Shown here piece after piece: positions 35,324-47,300 of a stretch of 59,606 bases of DNA. The stretch is from Scytalidium lignicola. Lineage: Eukaryota > Ascomycota > Leotiomycetes. Under the pieces are notes generated by a model that was not told where the DNA came from, did no database searches, and saw nothing but the letters and a program-made list of their open reading frames with translations. Position numbers and translations under genes: made by a program. The stretch spans positions 1 through 59,606 of the forward strand of contig NCSJ02000268.1 in assembly GCA_002812745.2 (NCBI GenBank), written 5' to 3'. Position 1 is the stretch's first letter, and every line of letters starts with the position of its first letter.

Positions 35324-36305
35324 ATGTCGAGCCCTAATTTCTCAACCTCCACGAAAGCGGTACCGACCATATCGTCAGCCGGACCATTGACAACGACATT
35401 CACTCCCGCAGCTAGCTGCACACATGATTTCTATACCAATGTTCAATCCAATTATTACAGCATAGGCGGTCAATCTCCAAGCCAATGCTTCCCTTCTGGA
35501 TGGGCCTCGATGTCGCAGTATTTCTCACCTGGCGTGTGTCCGGATGGTTATACGCAAGCGTGTTACGATTGGTCAGCTTCGGGGACCAATACTGAGACGC
35601 GTGCAACTTGCTGTCCTACGTAAGTCCTTCTCCATATTTGTAGAGTAGGAGTCTCGATGCTGATGGTGAAGCAGTGGATATGAATGCTACACACTACAGG
35701 CATTCAATTTCCCAGGCCAAGCCTGTGTATCGCTTTTTGCCCACGAGGCCACAACGACTGTAACGGATGGTATAGCGTTGACGACTATGGTAGCTACTCT
35801 GCACACGAAAACAGAGGCTGTGAATGGGTATGGTGTTTCGATCCGGTATAACGCGCAAGACTTCGTGTCAAGCACATCTACGTCCACGTCCAGTTCAAGT
35901 ACGAGCTCCACGTCCAATTCAAGTACCAGCTCCACGTCCAGTTCAAATACGAGCTCCACTTCCAGCCCGCAGCCCGGAGCCGCAACATCATCTTTATCCG
36001 TCCCCGCATCGCCCAGCTCGAGCTCATCTTCGGGATTATCGACAGGAGCCAAAGCAGGAGTCGGTATCGGCGTAGGTGCCGCCGTGCTCATTGCATTATT
36101 CGCTCTCGTGCTCTTCATCTTGAAGAAGCGGAAAGCGAAGTCAGCCGCATATTCACCGCAGGAGATGGATGGGACTGGGAAGCCGAAATGGATGGTGAAT
36201 GCGGGGATGAGACATAAGCATGAGGTTTATTCACCGCCTACTGAGATGGGAAGTGATTCACCGAGGCGGATTGAGCTTGATGGAAGTCCAAACCTCTCTC
36301 GATGA
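35324..36305 (+). CDS. Ser/Thr-rich single-pass membrane protein
   Basis: Two exons (35324-35619 and 35675-36305, intron beginning GTAAGT) give 308 residues. The N-terminal part contains PLTTTFTPAASC, SQCFPSGW, SPGVCPDGY and a TCCPTGYECYT cysteine cluster. A low-complexity Ser/Thr stalk (STSTSTSSSSTSS and similar) follows, then the membrane segment AKAGVGIGVGAAVLIALFAL and a basic cytosolic tail starting ILKKRKAK. This layout is shared by many fungal surface proteins, including Mid2/WSC-like sensors, but the cysteine domain is not a classic WSC domain. No clear N-terminal signal peptide was found from this ATG, so an upstream exon is possible or the membrane segment acts as a signal anchor. 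Function unknown. Confidence 0.75.
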
Positions 36306-36589
36306 GTTATTCTTGTATAATTGTTATATCGCTAGGTGGATCTTTGTATTAATATTGATGATACCTATCTGATTGCGTTGTCTGTTTCGCTGCTATATTA
36401 TGACCGTTCTCGGTTTTCGGGGATTCTTAAGCGGACTCCTACGATGAAGGATCTGAAGCATTACCACCCCTTTCATTAAATGACACCAGACCATTCTAGT
36501 ATGGTACCTTGGCGATAGAAAACGACTCCACGCCCCTGATTTGATGTTGTGTCATAGCTTACAGAGTCGTTAGCAAGTCCGATCCTGTC
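36306..36589. other. left flank of the Copia element
   Basis: On the minus strand, 36589-36476 reads DRIGLANDSVSYDTTSNQ and on to GVVFYRQGTILEWSGV before a stop. It could be the end of a gene cut by the element, but 37 residues are too few to assign. The plus strand does not continue the gene found on the right flank. Confidence 0.3.
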
Positions 36590-36789
36590 TGTTGGACAGG
36601 TTACATAAGCCGATCGTAATAGGTTCCCATAGAATATATATAAATTGACTACTAAATTAACTACTGTACAGTGGGCAAGTATGGCCACTTATATAGGGGC
36701 CGGTAGGCCCCTGTAATACGGCCATATTACGTGCCGTATTACAGCTCTACAGTGGTTGCCTGTAGGCGGCGGTAGGCTACCATTCAACA
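36590..36789 (-). repeat. Copia 3' LTR (left copy)
   Basis: 200 bp with TGTTG...CAACA ends. It is identical by eye to the right LTR, which normally means a recent insertion or gene conversion. It contains an 11-bp palindrome, CTGTAATACGG at 36711-36721 and CCGTATTACAG at 36734-36744. Confidence 0.93.
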
Positions 36790-36801
36790 CTCCCCTTACT
36801 T
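36790..36801 (-). other. Copia polypurine tract
   Basis: On the minus strand AAGTAAGGGGAG directly precedes the LTR start TGTTG, the expected place for second-strand priming. It fixes the orientation of the element. Confidence 0.7.
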
Positions 36802-36919
36802 GCTACTGTACAGCTCTGAAATCGAAATGAAATAACCATTCCATTGAACCAATTTCCTGGTGTTGTAGTTGATACAACACCTCCATATTTAGACCTATTG
36901 TAAGGCCTATATTACCTGT

Positions 36920-39900
36920 TCAAGCCATGAGGCTTTGAATACAATTCTTCAATCTTTGGAGTGGTAGTGGTTTGGTTAATATATCGGCCACCATCTCCCC
37001 TGTGGGACAGTACTCCACAGTGGTTTTCTTGCCTGCTATAAGCTCCCTGATATAGTGGTAGNGTATATCAATATGCTTGGAACGGCTGTGAGCTACAGGA
37101 TCTTGGGCCAGTGCTATACAAGCCTGGTTATCACTGTAGATAAGCACTTCTTGGCCATCCCTTAATAGCTCTGTGTNGTGTAACTCCTTGAGGAGCGTTC
37201 TAAACCATTGGCCTTGCTTGNTAGCCTCAGCCAGAGTAATATACTCAGATTCAGCCGTAGATGTGGCTACACAATGCTGTTTTGTTGAAGTCCATGAAAC
37301 AGCTCCACCATATAATATATATATGTGGCTAGTAGTAGAACGTCGGTCTACTATATCTCNAGCATAGTNAGTATCGCAATAGCCTTGCAATTTAGGCCCT
37401 TGAGGCTTAGGGCCAAATATTAGGGCATATCCAACAGTTCCCTTCAGATATCTCATGACTTTTAAGGCGNTATTCCAATGCCTGATTTTGGGATTACTAC
37501 ACTGTTGNTGTAGNTGGNNAACCACAAATCCAATATCAAAGNGTGTTCCTTTGGCTACNTATCCTAATTGGCNTATNGCCTCCTGATACAAAGCTTGATC
37601 AGCCTCCATCTCCTNNTCTGAACCTTTAATTAGGGTGTTGTGGTCTGAAGNAGGTAAGGTCANAGGTTTGGACTCTTGNAACCTAAATCTTGNAATCATT
37701 CGATTAATATATTGGCTTTGATCAATNNGTAAAGTGNGATTANGCTTGTCCTTAGTAATTTGGANGCTTAATATGAGGTTNACTGGCCTTATATCCTTGA
37801 TATCCNATTTAGCTGNTATACCATNAATTGTCTTCTGTACAGCCTGTAAATCCTTTCCTATAACTATTATATNGTCCACATATACCCTTATAATTAGGGA
37901 TCTGTTGGCATTCATAAATATGCTTGGATTACTGTAGCAAGGCNTAAAACCAAGGGTCTCTAAGCTGGTAGAGGCCTTGATATGCTACTCCTTTCCTGAC
38001 TGTTTTAGCTTATAAAGTGGCTTCCTCAGTAGTAAGACCTTGCTTCTTGGTATTTTCAGGCATATAGGAGCTCTNATATATATGGTAGTATGTAGCTTAG
38101 CCNTTGGGTATNCNCTAACAANNTCAATTTGTTGTATTTCCAAGTCCTCCTTAGCACTAATAGNTAACAGNNTTTTCAATGATTNTGGCCTAATGGTAAG
38201 GNTNAAAAGTCTNTAGGTAATNGTCCCCTTTGCTTTGGNTATAGCNTTAGGNTACTAATNTGGCCTTCTTTCGCTTAATTTGGCTGGTANGTGTAAGTTT
38301 GATGGTAAATACNCATTTGGAGNTTANTAGGTTANANCCTTTTGGTAAGTNAANGTATTCTTAGGTTNNTAAGGCTTNTAGTGTATCAAGCTCCTTTTGT
38401 ATANCTTCCCTCCATAAAGGGTNANNTAAAGCTTCTTCCTTGGTTTTANGTATGTAATATTGGTNNCTNTCNTNAGCTTTGAAAGCTTTTTCAGATATAN
38501 GGTAATAGTNAACNNAATTTGNATANTNCTTATTCNNANTATCTANTACAATTATGTNCTCATTTAACTTGCTTTNAGCATTGTTTTNTAGCTNAAAATT
38601 AAGCTCTAAGAGCTCCTNTNGCTCCCTTNAGTCAAAGGTTGGTTTTGAAGCTTNTNNAGNTATTGTGTTGTNAAGCANATCCTCCTNTATANGTTNAGTA
38701 GCTTNATNAGCCTCNGGTGGCTTNATAAGGTNAAAAACANNTATTTCCTCTNNTACTANTAGTTCTTGNTAATCAAACTGTAACCTTTGGTCTTCCTTAA
38801 AAGTANNTGNTNTAACTNTTAGNACTTTACNTGTGTANNGGTTGTAAAGCTTGTAATGNTTNGTAGAAGGTAGATAACNAATAAAGNATNTCTTGATAAN
38901 TGTANGTTNTANCTTTGAANGCCTTTCTAGTNGAATANTAGGATATNNTANANACTNAAAAGCTNTGAGATNGCTAATATATAGCTATTTGCCAGTATAT
39001 ATCTCCTCAAGGGTTTTNCCTTCANGGNNAATTANAGTGTGNTTCNNAAGGTATAANNTTGTAANTACAATATCTTCTTAAAATTTANCTNGNAATTAAG
39101 CATCAATTAGCATAGCTNTAGNNAGAGATATTAGAGTTTTATTCAGTTGTTCAGAAACTTCATTTTCCTATTATGTATAGGCAATGGTAAACTTAAAATA
39201 TAAGCCTTATCCTTTATTATATTTCTTNNTTAGANCCTTATATTCAAANGTGTTATTACANCTTATTGCTTTGATTTTAAGGCTTGTTTCAAGCTTAACC
39301 TNTGCCTTGAATTCAGTAAAGATTCTGTGTAAGTTAAACCTTTTGTTAGTNAAATAAACTTATGTTTTNNNNNTATACTTGTCTATGAAGGTAANTATAT
39401 ATANGTTTTNNATATATGNTAGGAATCTTGTATAGCCCTTATATATCATTGTGTATGNGTTCTAATGGTTTGAAGANNTGCTTTAGCCTNTCNTTATTAA
39501 CTACTCTTACANCTTTAGCTAGTGTACAAGGCTTANATAGCTNTTNTAGTGTANTTATAAGGTGATCTANGCTTGTAATNATANTNTNGAGGTTNTGTAG
39601 CNNTTGAANGCTTAGGTNGNNTAATCTCNTATGCTATAGTTTTNTAGCATCNTTAATNGTNGTAGNAAAGGCTTNCTCTTCTTGTAGAGTNCTTTTCAAG
39701 GTATATGACTTCCTTAATTGTTGTGCTTNCCTTATNACCTTCTTATTGTNTAATATNAGGAGTTTGCCNTNGNCTNCNTTATTCTTAGTTNTCTGAATAA
39801 GGATATCCTTGTCCTGAAGTTGTANAACTGAAATNAAGCTTTTAACAAGNTCTNGTANNTGTANTANTTCANTNAGTNNTACAGGTTGNAATTGACCTTT

Positions 39901-39921
39901 CAAGGCNACTTTCANTNNCAT
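36920..39921 (-). pseudogene. Copia pol: integrase, reverse transcriptase, RNase H (degraded)
   Basis: Near 38150-37985 the segment AKLHTTIY...RAPICLKIPR...VLLLRKPLY belongs to the reverse transcriptase; near 37870 YVD-X-IIVIG is the YVDDI catalytic box with one N codon. From 37915 to 36920 the C-terminal reverse transcriptase and RNase H read almost uninterrupted: QLGxVAKGT, HWNxALKVMRYLKGTVGY, GYCDTxYAxDI, STAESEYITLAEA, YSDNQACIALAQDP and HSRSKHIDI, ending at TAG/TAA 36920. The integrase part (39900-38400) is AT-rich, N-rich and full of stops. No functional polyprotein can be read from this consensus. Confidence 0.85.
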
Positions 39922-39939
39922 TGTTCNTTGGCNAATAGC

Positions 39940-41061
39940 CTATATTTCANCTCCTNNANCANTCTGTACANNTATAAGTTCAAGGAGCTNAGAATACTCC
40001 TTAAAGGCTTCCTTANAGTATGTNATGTGCTTANAGGCTCNTGAATCAATAATCNANANTAACTCCCTTGAGTTAATTGTTTTTGTAGTAGTNNTNATCN
40101 AGCTTTGCTTTGTAACTTTATTAGCCTTGATTTTGGCCTNTGGTTTANTCCTTGATNNGGTAAGGAGTAGCCTTGTGCTANGGCTTTTACCCTCCTTTTT
40201 GAGCTTTTNNCAGTCNTCCTTTTTATANCTTATTTTACNATANTGAAAGTACTTTCCTTTGAACTTTTNAGGCTTATNAGATACNTTNAAAGATGTGNTG
40301 AAAGCTCNTTCCTTTATNGACTCCTTNGCTGTTCTTATACAGNNTTCTATGTNNATAAACTTTGTAATAATAAACTNATANTTGNTANTTGACTTTATAC
40401 TGATTTCTATTTGTANAATNANGGGGTCAAATTGGTTATTCAAGGACTTNACAGCCTTAAATAGCACTTGAACCTTTGTNTTGTCTGATGGCNGTTCAGA
40501 ANGGTNTATATCCTTAATTTCAGCTTNTAAGGTNTCNAATTCAGTGGNAATAGTAATCATANAGGCATTGGTTTTAGGTGGTTGGTAAGCTTGAAANGNT
40601 TGTAGTTTAGCCTNTAATTGCTGTTTCCTNATANGTGNANATATTGTTTTCAAGGCTTCNTATTGTTCTTTTGCTGATTTCTTGCCTAATATATGGTTTT
40701 TCAAAGCATGGTTGTAATATCCCATAATAATTGTGTTGGCATTTGTGTCTTTAGCTCTTGTACGGTTGGTTATGGTCNATTCTGGTTCTGNGGTTGTTCN
40801 TGATTGGCTCTNGCCACTTGATTGTGGCTTTGATTGGTCAGATATTGTGNTAGAGGCTCCTGGAGTGCTTTCCCTACTAGGGGTGGTCCTTGGTGGTGGA
40901 GTAACTAGAAGTGCTGGTGGTTGGCCGATAACTCCCATGGAGACTACATCCCAAAGGTTTTGCCTGATTAGGAGCTCCTTTACCTGAACACTCCATGACC
41001 GATAGTTTAGGCTGTCAAGCTTCGGAATTCGAGGCCTTTCGATGCCGTAGTCGGTCTCCAT
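39940..41061 (-). pseudogene. Copia gag and protease region
   Basis: From ATG 41061 the frame reads METDYGIERPRIPKLDSLNY, then RSWSVQVKELLIRQNLWDVV, the Copia gag N-terminal pattern. Further on, a zinc-knuckle position reads GKYFxYxKIxYKK where CxxCxxxxHxxxxC is expected, so cysteines appear as Tyr (TGY to TAY, G to A). Near 40060 IIDSxAxKHxTY corresponds to the protease DSGA motif. Many codons contain N. It would be inactive as written. Confidence 0.85.
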
Positions 41062-41141
41062 GGTACTAATAATAGGCTTATATATGGCTATTATAGCTTG
41101 TTGTTCAGGGAGTAATTTAGTGGTGGCAGGGTCACGGCTCC

Positions 41142-41153
41142 GGGCTCATAACC
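41142..41153 (-). other. primer binding site, half-tRNA-iMet type
   Basis: The plus strand here reads GGGCTCATAACC directly next to the 5' LTR. This equals the anticodon arm of initiator tRNA-Met (CAU anticodon), so the element strand GGTTATGAGCCC can pair with that tRNA. Priming from an initiator tRNA cut in the anticodon loop is known for Drosophila copia. Confidence 0.8.
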
Positions 41154-41353
41154 TGTTGGACAGGTTACATAAGCCGATCGTAATAGGTTCCCATAGAATA
41201 TATATAAATTGACTACTAAATTAACTACTGTACAGTGGGCAAGTATGGCCACTTATATAGGGGCCGGTAGGCCCCTGTAATACGGCCATATTACGTGCCG
41301 TATTACAGCTCTACAGTGGTTGCCTGTAGGCGGCGGTAGGCTACCATTCAACA
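41154..41353 (-). repeat. Copia 5' LTR (right copy)
   Basis: 200 bp, identical by eye to 36590-36789. Its right end abuts coding sequence of the DUF3638 gene, with which its last ~33 bases happen to be in open frame. Confidence 0.93.
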
Positions 41354-44300
41354 AATCTAAAGACTCAATACGATTGCAAGAACTCCTACAGCACATCGAG
41401 ATTGTAGCCGAACGGGACCGCAAGATAAAGGAATACGAATGGAAGAGGCTGAGCGTAGAGTATGAGGACCTTACTAGGGCCATATCCGAAACAGCCTGTC
41501 TTTATACAACCCATGATTTTCAGCCCCTCCGGATTCATGATGACCAACACTGTACAAAGTGCTTTCTCCAGCGAAAGGCAAGGAGGATTAGTATCAAGGT
41601 TCATGAGCACCCACTTCCTTCTGATTCCATCAAAAGGAAAGCTGTTGTGTTTGAAATCAGCTGCCCTGAAGCATTTGGAGCTTATCGTGACACGACTTGG
41701 AAAATTTTGGGCTCAATAGCCCGCTCAAAGCAAGTGGGCGGTCTCGAGCCACGGATGTTGCTCCGTGACTATTCTGAGCTTCAACAGCACATACAGTCAA
41801 TGCCGCGACATTTTTCTCTGGCGTCGACTACAAAATCATTTCTGACAACACATTACAAACAAGTTTATTTTCCTGTCGATCTAGAAAATGTCTGTCTCCC
41901 AAATGGACTGAAATTAGGTTATTACGATGTCCCAACCAAGGTGTGGCCGTCACGACAAGTGCAAACACCGTCTTTTGCACACCACTGTGAAATGGCCATA
42001 CCAGACAACTCTCCATTTTCAATTCTGCAATCTGCGCCCTACCTTTCGATGGATGTTGATGGGCCTTCATCATACGAGGTTATCGCATCTCAAACCAGAT
42101 GTCCTGCGGGACTGAATGTGCATGAATTTATGGCTTATCAAGCTCTCTTCTCCGGTAAACATCGTCGATGGCCATCTCTACTAGTCGAGCTTGGATCCTC
42201 AAACCTTAATTTCAGCACCGAGGCCGTGAGTTTGCTAGTATGTCACCTCTCCTCTCACGCTGGCCCAGCGTTTGGAACAAATCCTCTTCGCGCTATACAC
42301 AAAATATTCCAGGACGACAATTTTTGTAGGAGATTGATGCAGCAGCTGGGCGATCGGCTCGAGAATATCTCTTCAAATTGGCGTGAGACGAACTGCATGG
42401 AGATGCTTGTAACTCTGGTTCTTAGACTATGCTCCCTTGCACCTAATACCGCAGTTAAGAATACTGCTTTGGAGATGCTCGACAAATTGCGTATGATCAC
42501 TTTCAAATGGATGGGTCTATTGAGAACAGAGATATACAGGGCCACGAATGCTGAATCTGCTCGAACATACTCCCGATATGCATTATGGTCCGCATTGCTT
42601 TGCAGAAGAACCTTTTCAATCAATGCAGAAGATGGTGGAGATATATCTGCTGCAGATGTTCGATTATTCGTTGTATCCTCGATTATGTTGCAAGATAACT
42701 TGACTGGGGATCCTGTTGGACTACCCTTGAATCTACGGAGTGCCTTAATGCGCGACACAAAGATGGTCTATCGGATGCGCTTTGCGCTTCAGCAAGCTCT
42801 TGATGCCAGACCTGAAATCTTGATGTCAGCCATAGAACTGATCTGGCCAGAACCTGACGGGAATTCTACAAGGCATTGTGAAACNTTTTTTTCTTCCATG
42901 CCCAGATGAGTGGTGGATTCAATCAAATGTTGAGGGAACGAAGGGAAGATCGCCGCATACTATACACTATCATGTACTCGAAGGCCATTTACTTATAAAT
43001 GGCCAGCCTTTGGGCAAGCTGCCAGCTGAGCACAGGAATTCCGTGATTTTAAAGCAGCTTTTCGGCAATCAAAGCCTCCTAACGTACCCATCAGTACTGC
43101 CTGGGATGACTTATATGCTAGCGATCCGTATGGATGAGCATCAGATACATCTCGGCTTTCGTGAGGACCATCTCGTAGTGAGAGCTTTCAACTGTAACTC
43201 AACTCTGGAACTAATTCCACCGGAAATCTTCGGTGCATTATCAAATGCTGATCTACCAGCTTCCCTGATCGAGAATTGTGTTCACTGGATGGACCTCAAC
43301 ACCGGAATCATTGAGATCCGGAAGAAGACAAATATCTGGAGATCTACACAAAGCAATTGGTTTCTCGATGTGAATACTCGCCAAGCCCATCGCCGTACTG
43401 TTTCCCTGATCGACCTACATAGTATATTATATAAAAGAGTCACGCGTATCTTTGACGGATTTGAGTATTGCTCGCAAGTAACGGTATTTCAGCCAGCTAA
43501 GAAACCTCTAAGTGTGGAGTTGCGCCGGCTAGAGCTCTCTTTCTCCGTAAACAAGAGAAATCTTCTTGAATCTCCTGAGTTGCAATGTGAGGTTGATCCG
43601 GACCAGGATGCTGGAACGTGGTATGGACTAAACAGCAAACTCATCTTGCGAGATTCGATCAATCAGCGTCAGCGTAGTATCATAGTACCTATGGGCTCGG
43701 TACGCTACAAGCGGAATGGGATTCATGTTACAGTAGATGTGACGAATGACGGCGGCTACGGCAGGTTCACAATCAACAACATCCTTGGGCGCCTTGAGTG
43801 TCCCGTTGAATCGCAACTGCTTTATCTCAAAGCACAATTCCATGCTTACACCTCTTTCGTGATCCCGGATCCTTTAACCAAACGTACCGGAAGTGAAGAG
43901 GCTCTGCACTGCCTTCGGTCTGGATACTGTCAGCCATGGACACCACTTAATCCTGATTCTCACCGAAGCCTAACATCGATAGCCCACCTCACTCCCAAGA
44001 GGGAGTATTACCCGAAAGATGCCAAGCTCATGCAGAAGATCTCTTGGGATCCTCAGTTGACAACGACAATACAGCATGATGGATTCCGAGGATCCATCGA
44101 AGCGATTTGTAGAAAGTCAGATCAGCTGTCAGTTTTCGCATCCCAAAACGTTCGATTAGCGCCACTTGAATCTGCAGGCGATCAACACTTATTGAATCGC
44201 AGCTATTCAAGGCGACGTAAATTTTTCCGGTCAGAACCGGAATGTGACGAATATCCTGTAGCTCCAGACACGCTGTACGTCGCACGAGATCGTTGCCGTA

Positions 44301-47300
44301 TCAGCGCTGGACGCTCTAATGTCACCGAGACTACATATCTCATTCGCAATTGGACGTCAAAGATGCCCACTATGGTAAACCTTGCTGCAGTATTGCAAGA
44401 CTGGCCTAATATAGGAGGTTATGATCGAATTTTTGATAAAGTTCTCCTTAGTGATAGGCTCTCCTTTCAATTCGCTCCCGAATGGGGCTCACTCGTCAAT
44501 CTTTGTCGATCCTCAACATCTGAAGACAAATACCGGCTCATGTTCCTATTTGCTGTTATGTCATACCGCCATGACATTAACATGGACATCATTCGAACGT
44601 TGATAGCGTTTTCGGTTTTTAGTGAACTAAAGGTCCTTGAATTTCCTAAATTACCTTTGTATGTCCAGTTTTGTCGGAACCAGATTCCACATATGGACTA
44701 CCTACTTCAATTGCTTAAGCCCTGCTGTATTCCTTGTCCTGAAGATGACCGACGAAATCTTCAATTTAGTCTCAGCTCAAAGGAACGCAGGAAGGTCGAA
44801 GCTACCGAGCGTGCTTATGAACGGCAACTAGAGGAGGACTGTAAGGCTTTTGCGCGATTTCTTTTAAACCAGTGGCCTTCCCCAGAATTAAGCATTGCAA
44901 GTTTTCACAGATCTATCTTGGTCGACACTGTGAAAGCTTTAGAAGTTATCCTTCCGGAATGGGTGCGGTTATGCTATAATTTAGAGCTTTCTAAACATAT
45001 CGATCAGGTGCAAGTCATTCTGGATCACCATCGTTCAGATAAATACGATAGTCAACCTGTCCTGGGCGTCTTAGACCACCAAGATGTCTCTCTAATTCCT
45101 TTTCATAGGGTCGAATTTCCAACCTGGCCAGATCTGTTAAGTCGGAGCGGCCTTAGCAAGTCAGATAACCTGCGATCCGTGGGGATTGAGTCGAATCGGA
45201 GCTCTGCCAAACAGCCTCAAGAGAGTGCCACATCGTCAACGAATTCTAGCCAAATACAAGAGCTACATGATATTATCGATAGTATTGCAAAATCGTCATC
45301 CAACGTGCGTCAACAGTATGCCTACGATCTAAAACGAAGTCTACAGGCTCTGAAGAAGTTAAAACGTTCTCCAAAGAAAACTATGGGCTCAATCGACTCA
45401 GATACACTATCTGCAGAGATTTCCATTTCACAACGAGCCACCAACGACCAATTCAACCAGATTTGCGAGGCACTCAGAAAAGGAGACCGTCGCGCCGAGT
45501 GGCTAAGAATAGGTGGCATGTGGCCTTGCGTAACACCAATAACACTACTCGAAAAATTGCGGTCTACCTCTGCCTACGATTTTGGAACTGGCATGAAAGA
45601 GAGCATTGTAGCATTCGCTGTTTCTGTGACAACTTTACAACGTCTCATGAGAATGGAGGAAGCCGACAAGAAAAGCCATACGCGAGAATTATTTGAAGAA
45701 CTGGAAAACATCGGTCATAATAATTGGCAGCCTCTAGAACATCCCGATTGGCTACTTTTAGAAGTTGATGCAAATATCCTTATCCGGCACGATCAAGTTG
45801 TAGTTGCAAGAGCAACTATCTGTCCAAATTCCAATTCAAACTCGGTTCTCCAGATGAATATGGGACAGGGCAAAACGTCATGTATCATACCTATGGTAGC
45901 TGCTACACTAGCGGATACAAAGAATCTGATGAGGCTCATTGTTCCCAAGCCGCTCCTTCTGCAAACGGCTCAACTGTTGCAAGCTCGCCTTGGGGGTCTG
46001 CTTGGCCGTGAAGTGAGACATGTTCCGTTCTCGAGGAAGACATCTACCAATCCTGATACAATTAAGTCGTTCTACAACATTCACCACGAGGTGTTCAAGT
46101 CGTCTGGTGTTATACTAGCTCTTCCAGAACACCTTTTATCATTCAAACTGAGTGGAAGACAACGAATGTTGGATCAACGCATGCCAGAAGCGAGGATAAT
46201 GCTTAAGGTTGAAGCCTGGTTGCAACATATCTGCAGAGATGTGCTTGATGAGAGTGATTTTACGTTGGCTGTCCGTACCCAATTGATATATCCCTCCGGA
46301 TCTCATACCGTAGTGGATGGCCACCCCCATCGCTGGGAAACCATCGAAACCTTACTGAAACTAGTCGAAGGTCATTTGTGGAATCTACAACATGAATTCT
46401 CTCGAAGTATTGAAATTATCTCAAGACCTCAAGGCGGGTTTCCCATAGTATATTTTCTGAGAAGGGACGTTGAAGATGCTCTCCTAGCGAGACTAGTCGA
46501 CGATATCTGCTGCAATAGAACCACACTCCTTCCGACTAGAGATTGCTCGAGATCCGACTCTTTGATGATTAAGGAATATATTTCGGAAGCTAAAGTTCAG
46601 CAGAGTACCACTGATAGGATACGTGAAATGTATGCAGACAATCAGGTTACAAGATGTAACATCCATCTTCTCCGGGGCCTGCTAGTCCACCGCATCTTAC
46701 TTCTAACCCTAAAGAAAAGGTGGAATGTTCAATATGGTCTTCATCCCAGTCGAAACCCCCTTGCCGTCCCTTTCCATGCAAAAGGGGTCCCCTCTGAGCA
46801 GGCGGAATGGGGCCATCCCGATGTGGCGATTCTTTTTACATGTCTCGCATTTTATTATGGCGGCCTAACTCTATCTCAGTTACGGCAGAGCCTCAAGCAT
46901 ATTTTAAAGTCTGATGACCCATCCCGTGAGTACGATCGGTGGACGCACGACCTAAGAAGCCTTCCCGATTCATTGCGTGAGTGGAATGCTATCAACGCTG
47001 ATGACGACGCACAGCTGGAGGAGATTTGGCAGCATGCTCGTTACAGCGTGATTGTCATTGATTACTTCATCAACAACTTCGTATTCCCAAGATACGCCAA
47101 ACAATTTCATATGAAATTACAAGCATCAGGCTGGGATATTCCGCTCTTCTCGACAGGGCAACCACGTTCGACCCAGTCGAATGATATTATGCGCACATCT
47201 TTGACTACAGGCTTCAGTGGAACCAATGACAATAGAACGATGTTGCCCTTGAACATTAAACAGGAAGACTTGCCTGAACTCTCACACACTAATGCCGATG

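Larger units (their letters stand above)
36590..41353 (-). mobile_element. Ty1/Copia LTR retrotransposon, full length but degraded
   Basis: Two identical 200-bp LTRs (36590-36789 and 41154-41353), each running TGTTGG to TTCAACA, enclose a minus-strand interior. The order read on the minus strand is gag, protease, integrase, reverse transcriptase, RNase H, which defines Ty1/Copia. The 5' LTR is the right-hand one: the primer site lies at 41142-41153 and a polypurine tract beside the left LTR. The interior between about 37060 and 40860 contains several hundred N, dense from 38170 to 40700, while both LTRs and adjoining ends have none. This suggests a collapsed consensus of several copies. No target-site duplication is visible: CTGTC on the left, AATCT on the right. 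Confidence 0.93.

Noticed and set aside
35687..36118. Acidic minus-strand frame opposite the Ser/Thr stalk
   Set aside because: It is the mirror of the low-complexity Ser/Thr codons of the plus-strand membrane protein.
41320..41353. Apparent start of the giant gene inside the Copia LTR
   Set aside because: The frame is merely open through the LTR end; LTR-encoded residues are not part of the family.
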